Source: Edolisoma coerulescens (Eukaryota > Chordata > Aves > Passeriformes > Campephagidae). From it: a DNA stretch of 64,000 bases. Location of the stretch: NCBI GenBank assembly GCA_013397115.1, contig VWZW01002322.1:394462-458461 (forward strand), given 5' to 3'. Within the stretch, counting starts at the first letter, position 1, and the number at the start of each line of letters is the position of its first letter. Of this stretch, positions 59,131 to 64,000 are shown piece after piece. Made by a program: the position numbers and the translations under genes. The notes under the pieces were generated by a model, which was not told where the DNA came from, ran no database searches, and was given only the letters and a program-made list of their open reading frames with translations.

Positions 59131-62100
59131 CACCTCCCTGGAACACGAGCTGGGAGAGGAGGAGACGCCGCAGGCCTGATCACACCACTGACACCCTGTC
59201 ACCTGTGCAGGACATCGGCAGGGGACCTTCCCTTGGGCTGTCATTTCTTATCTCAGCATTGCCAGAAGATGCCTTGGAGGCCCATAAAGAAACAACAGGG
59301 ATGAGATAAATAACAGGAGACTCGGCAATGGAGAGGAAAAAGCGCCTTTAACACACACAAATAGACACAGAAGGAAGACGAAGGAGAGCAGAGGATACTT
59401 CCCTCACTTGTCTAACTTCAAGACAGTCCAGCTGAAGAGATTTCATATTCCATCTTTTCTCTGCTCTTTTCAATAAAAATATTCTGGGTTGCTCTCCGGT
59501 CAGAGCACAGAGAATCAGGAGTACAACGATGCCAGTTTGTCTTCTCTACCCAGGAGAAGCAAAGAGGGAAGAACAGCTTTTAAGAACCTGCCCATTTCCA
59601 GCCTTCCTTTGTGTGCTGAGAAGAAGGGCACAGGGGTCAGCACATCTATTCTTTCCCCAGCCACCTTCAATGTGAGGCAGGCAGCAGGCTGTGGGGTTCA
59701 GGAGGAGAAAGGACTGATTTATGGGACTGTGGCATTGCTGCCAGGCCAAACACAACCAGAGGCTCAGCACTGGGATGTCTCACGAGGCATAGGCCTGGCT
59801 CCCTTTCCTGCTGGCCTTCTGTTTGTGCAGGCAGGAGCCACTTCCTCCGTGCTTTGCTGTGCTTGGCAGCATCCTGGGAATGCTAAGCCAGGCAGATTGC
59901 CTCTCAGGCATGGGAAGATCTCGGCTGAGACCAGAAATAGACTGTGTGTCTTCATCCCCGGATTACACCGAGCTTATCAGCACACAAAAACCAGGAGAGA
60001 AACCCAGCTCGTCACCCGCAGCCCGAGGGGCTCCTCCGAGGGACCTGCACGTGAAACCTGGACCCTCTGGCTGCTCCTCGTGCCATCTGCAGGACCCACT
60101 GGAAGGCCTGATGTCTCCAAGGCCAGGAAAAGCACCAGTCTGTCCCCTGCTGTGTGCCAGATGTGCCGGTGAGACACCAAGGGGTAACTCTGCTCCCCGA
60201 GACGTTTCATGTGCTCCATGCTCCCATTTTCCTTGGCAGCAAGGCAAGACTGGAGAGCCTGAATATCCAAGAGCATTCGAGCACAGGCAGTGTTTCTGGG
60301 GGCAGTTACTGCCCTCAGATCCAGGCATGAAGACGAGGCTATTTTTGCCTCTGAGTAACAAATGATTGCCCATGTCCTCCTCCCTGCCAACAGCTCATCC
60401 TGATTTCCTGTGTCCATATAATACCACCCACCTCCCTCGTCCTCTGCTCGGGCCCAGTGAGATCCCAACACAAGCCAAGCATTTACCAGTGCATGATTTC
60501 TCTGCTGCAACAAGAGCTTGAACCCTAAGAGATTATTAATTCCCTCTTTATGTCGAGAGGGACCCAGTGGTGTCCCCAGGGAGGAGGTGGCAGATGAACA
60601 GGAGATTAAAGACAGCACATAAAGGTTCACAGGGGTTGGATGCTGCAGAAGCAGAGGCAGGACAGGGAGTCACCAGAGGCAGCAAATTCCCTTCCTCAAA
60701 GAGTTTTCCACCTCTCAGCTTCTTTCCCTGGTCTCATCCACCAGCTCCTTGCATCCCAGGCCACGGTTCTCCATCCCTTCCCTGGCACTGCATGTTGCTT
60801 TTCCAACTTCTCCCAGCAGTTTCCTCCAAACATTCCTCACAAATATTCTTTCCCCTTTCAGAAGGCATTAGGAAAACACATGGGGGAAAGCAGGGAAACC
60901 AAGTCTAAACAAATCCAGGGCACTTCAATCTGAACTTGGGATCGCTGACACTTTTCCCTTAGTCCTTGCAGCCACCACCCTTTCAGCTGCAAACCCTTTG
61001 GGGCAGCCACCTCTTTTTTATTCTGCCCACGACACATTCAGAAATGTACTGCTTCTGTCAGCACAGCCCCATCTGATAGAGAGAGTTCTGCTCTTCCCTA
61101 ACCAGCATCATTCTCAGCTCACACTCATCCAGAACTAAAACTCAGCAGCTCCCTCAGCCTGTCCCAGCCCACCCTGCCCTGCAGACTCTGTCCCACCCGA
61201 GCTTGCACGGTTTTGCACTGTAAATCACACCTTTGTGTCTTGTCTTTCCAGTAAAACCCAACACAGCAGTGCTGTCACACGGGGACCAGCCCCTCCCCAC
61301 AGCCTCTCCCTTCCCACCTCGGACAAACCAGTCCCACTGCTGTGACCACAACACCCCCTCAGTGCTGTCACTGTGAGCAGCCACCCCTCTGCCCCACGTC
61401 CCAGCCAGATTCCCCCTGACAGGACCCCCCAGCTCTCCATCCTCTCCCCAGAGAGCAGCAGCTCTCACCTCTGTCAGCTCTGATCTGCAGCATCCTCTGC
61501 TTTTTCCCCCCTGTTCCTTTTTCCTGGCACTTGGACAAAACACCTCAGTGCTGACTGGGAAGGTTGTTCGGTTTGTTCCTCCCCAGGAGAGCTGCCAGTC
61601 GTGTCACACTGACCCACATTGCTCGGTTATTTCTGTCAGGCACAGCATCCTTCTCCAGCAAAAAAACGCTGCTTTCCCCCTGTGATCTCAAAACTGATGG
61701 CAGCCCAGGTTCTTCCTGGGTGACATCAGCTTTATGAGTTACTTACACAGCCTCTCCAGCATGTCAGATGGGGGAAAAAAACCCCACAGGAGACAAAAAA
61801 CTGAATATTTAAGCGAGAAAAAACCATTCCCAGCCCACAGTACAGCCACTCTTCCCTGTTCTGGCTCTTCCCACCATGCTACAGAGGGTGACCAAGCACC
61901 AGCAAGTGCAACATGGACCTGTTCCAGAGCTCAACATGACAAATGATGCCCTTAACGAGGGGACCAGAGGACAATGGTGAACTTGTGACACACCAGATCC
62001 TAAGCAGCTCTGACAGGACAATAGAAAAAATCCATAAATAGAAAAGCAGAATTGTTGGGCTGCTTCCAATGGGTGAAAAAGTGACAGAAGATTTTGAGCC

Positions 62101-63560
62101 AAAAGAGAGAGGAAGTGTGGATTAAGGAGAAGCTTTGAGAGGAGTTGATAGAAGAAGACAGCCCTGAGACAGCTCCAGCCTCAACCAGGGCTGGAAAAGC
62201 CAAAGCTTGTCTGGAACATCTGCCTGAAATCCTTCCTGGTGAGCAGGATGGTTGGGAATCCCATTTCAGATACGTGGTGTTATCAGAACATTGATTTTTG
62301 TATTGTTTTTGTAACGTACAGAAACAGGCAAACCACTGCAAGACCTCATCCTAAAGAAAATATTATATCCCTCCTCATTCCCCTCCAAACAGGCTCGTGG
62401 TTTTCCCACAGAAGCTGTGCTCAGTGCCACTTTTTACATCACTTTGCCTGCAAAGCCAAGATGATCAAGAAGAATTTGAATCCAGATCCGTTAGAGAGGG
62501 GAAAAAAAAAATTCATAAACTTCTATAAAAATCCAAACCAAAATAGATCCCACATAGGGGATATTTTTAAGATTTAACTTGCAATATTCAGGCAGAGCTA
62601 ACAACCATGGCTGGTTAACAAAGGAAGGTCCCCAGGTGGAACAGAGCACCCAACATCACCAAAAAAACACCAAACTCCCAGGCCTTAAATTTATCCTGCA
62701 CATCAGGTTCAATTTGTCCTACGCATTAGGCTCCATTTGACATCCAGGAAAATCTCCAGCATCCAAATCCGAGTGCATTAAAGTATTTCTCCCTGCCATG
62801 GCAACAAAGGAAAAGCTGTGAAACACCTCCAGTCTGAGGCACACCCACTGGATGGAACCAAGCCCTGGGGATGAATTCAGTCATTCTGAGGGAGAGAATT
62901 GATGTCACAGCGAGGGGCTCGAAATCGGGGGAGTTAAATGCACACTGGGGTGCATCTTGTGTTCACCTCCGCCTTAAATTAGGAGCCAACACATCTGTGG
63001 CCTGCTATTCAATTTGCTCAGTTAATTTTGGGGATTTCAAAGGCTGTGGAATACCTCGGAGAGAGAAAAACGACGGGGACAAATGTGATCCCATCAGATG
63101 CTCTGCAGCTGAAACCGTGGCACAGCCAGCTCAGCTCTTCCCACTGGGAAGTGAGCTCAGAGAGGGTGAATCAGGAAAACACCCTGGTGGACGTAACCCC
63201 ACAGCCAAACCCCCAAATGTGAGCTTTTCTTTCCCACCCTCTTGCTAAGGGAGTTGTGAAATCCCTGCTGCAGAGACAGGATTCTAAACTGACACCTGCA
63301 GTGCTGCACTTCTGGGCAGTGCTGAGGGGAGATACCAGAACTCTGCTCCAGCAGCTTTGGCACAGAGGTGTCCAGGAAATTCTCTTCCTTTCTCTCCAAC
63401 ATCCTGGGCACCACCAGCCTCTCCCAGCCAGGGGAAAATCCAGGACTTCAGAGAGAAGCACCAGCAGTTCCAGCAGGGAGCTGGACACTTCACCTAGACC
63501 TACACTGCTTCCCTATGGTCATCCACACTCTCATGTCCCAGGGAATGGGATGAAGCTCTG
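59131..63560. other. Non-coding interval
   Basis: No supported gene. Plus frame 59489-60172 and minus frame 60630-59977 overlap and show no domain. The stretch 60.16-60.56 kb and the AT-rich part at about 62.24-62.58 kb are complex unique DNA without visible repeats. Confidence 0.5.
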
Positions 63561-63794
63561 TCAGGGGGATTTTAGGTTGGATCTCAGGAAAGGTTCTTCC
63601 CCCAGAGGGTGCTGGGCACTGCCCAGGCTCCCCAGGGAATGGGCACGGCCCCGAGGCTGCCAGAGCTCCAGGAGCGTTTGGACAGCGCTGCCAGGGATGC
63701 CCAGGGGGGGATTTTGGGGGGTCTGTGCAGGGCAGGGGTTGGGACTGGATCATCCCTGGGGGTCCCTTCCAGCTCAGAATTCTCTGTGATTCTT
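63561..63794 (+). mobile_element. CR1 LINE 3' region, about 235 bp
   Basis: 'ttttaggttggatctcagga', 'aaggttcttcccccagaggg', 'caggctccccagggaatggg', 'ccaggagcgtttggacagcg', 'ttgggactggatcatccctg' and 'gggtcccttccagctcagaa' are the standard segments of a CR1 subfamily distinct from the others here. G-runs at about 63703-63750 (GGGGGGG, GGGGGG, GGG, GGGG) could form a G-quadruplex. Confidence 0.95.
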
Positions 63795-64000
63795 GCTCAG
63801 CAATAAACCAGCCCAGCTCCTGAGGGTCCACACGAGCTCTGTGCCTCGAGGGCCACCCCATCTCCTCAGGAAATGCTGGCCATATTTCCCAACTAAGTAA
63901 ACTTGAACCCTTAGCACGAGGGAAAGAAGGAGGCAGCTCCCACCGGGCTTGGGGTGAATTCTTGGCACTGGTTGTGTTTCTCATCGCCAGCACAGCCACA
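63795..64000. other. Right end, nothing recognised
   Basis: About 200 bases of unique sequence with no gene, repeat or motif that I can support. Confidence 0.55.

Noticed and set aside
59489..60630. Overlapping plus (227 codons) and minus (217 codons) frames
   Set aside because: They are antisense to each other with no recognisable family and no splice or promoter context.

Overview
The window looks like vertebrate nuclear DNA from a bird, probably a passerine (inference). The main evidence is about fourteen fragments of CR1 LINE retrotransposons. Several end in the CR1 tail that reads, on the sense strand, like 'cttccaacccaaaccattc..gattctgtga'. There are also a few much older MIR-type SINE remnants, a CpG island next to an assembly gap, and otherwise sparse repeats. 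There is no operon structure, no tRNA or rRNA gene that I can recognise, and nothing prokaryotic.

I found no protein-coding gene I can defend. The longest open frames (22.1-23.4, 25.2-26.1, 30.2-31.0, 32.9-33.8 and 41.6-42.6 kb) have no recognisable domain. They are often mirrored by an open frame on the other strand, or run through tandem repeats and CR1 copies, so I treat them as shadows. Two short segments deserve a check as possible exons: a signal-peptide-like frame on the minus strand at 36.1-35.8 kb and a coiled-coil-like segment at 49.2-49.3 kb.

Layout. 1-9.05 kb: non-coding, with three small CR1 tails, a 73-bp tandem duplication, a homeobox/POU-motif-rich block (3.5 kb), a strongly AT-rich block (8.1-8.6 kb) and a consensus CRE (8.84 kb). 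9.05-28.55 kb: a 19.5-kb stretch in which I see no CR1. It holds four MIR-like remnants, a cluster of five GATA sites (10.23-10.35 kb), a CpG island at 17.4-18.6 kb broken by a 353-base gap and flanked by two different GC-rich minisatellites, and at its right edge a 28-copy array of a 23-bp repeat (27.43-28.08 kb). 28.55-43.9 kb: ordinary non-coding DNA with scattered CR1 pieces and two small minisatellites. 43.9-55.6 kb: the CR1-dense part, including near-identical copies in opposite orientation and a composite CR1 at 54.8-55.6 kb that keeps a decayed reverse-transcriptase C-terminal region. 55.6-64 kb: non-coding, with a 15-copy 19-bp minisatellite at 58.85-59.13 kb and a last CR1 tail at 63.6 kb.

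The most plausible reading is an intergenic or long-intron region. Its left-central part may be regulatory DNA around a CpG-island promoter whose core is missing from the assembly. All repeat calls were made by eye against remembered family consensus features. No alignment, masking or conservation computation was possible.
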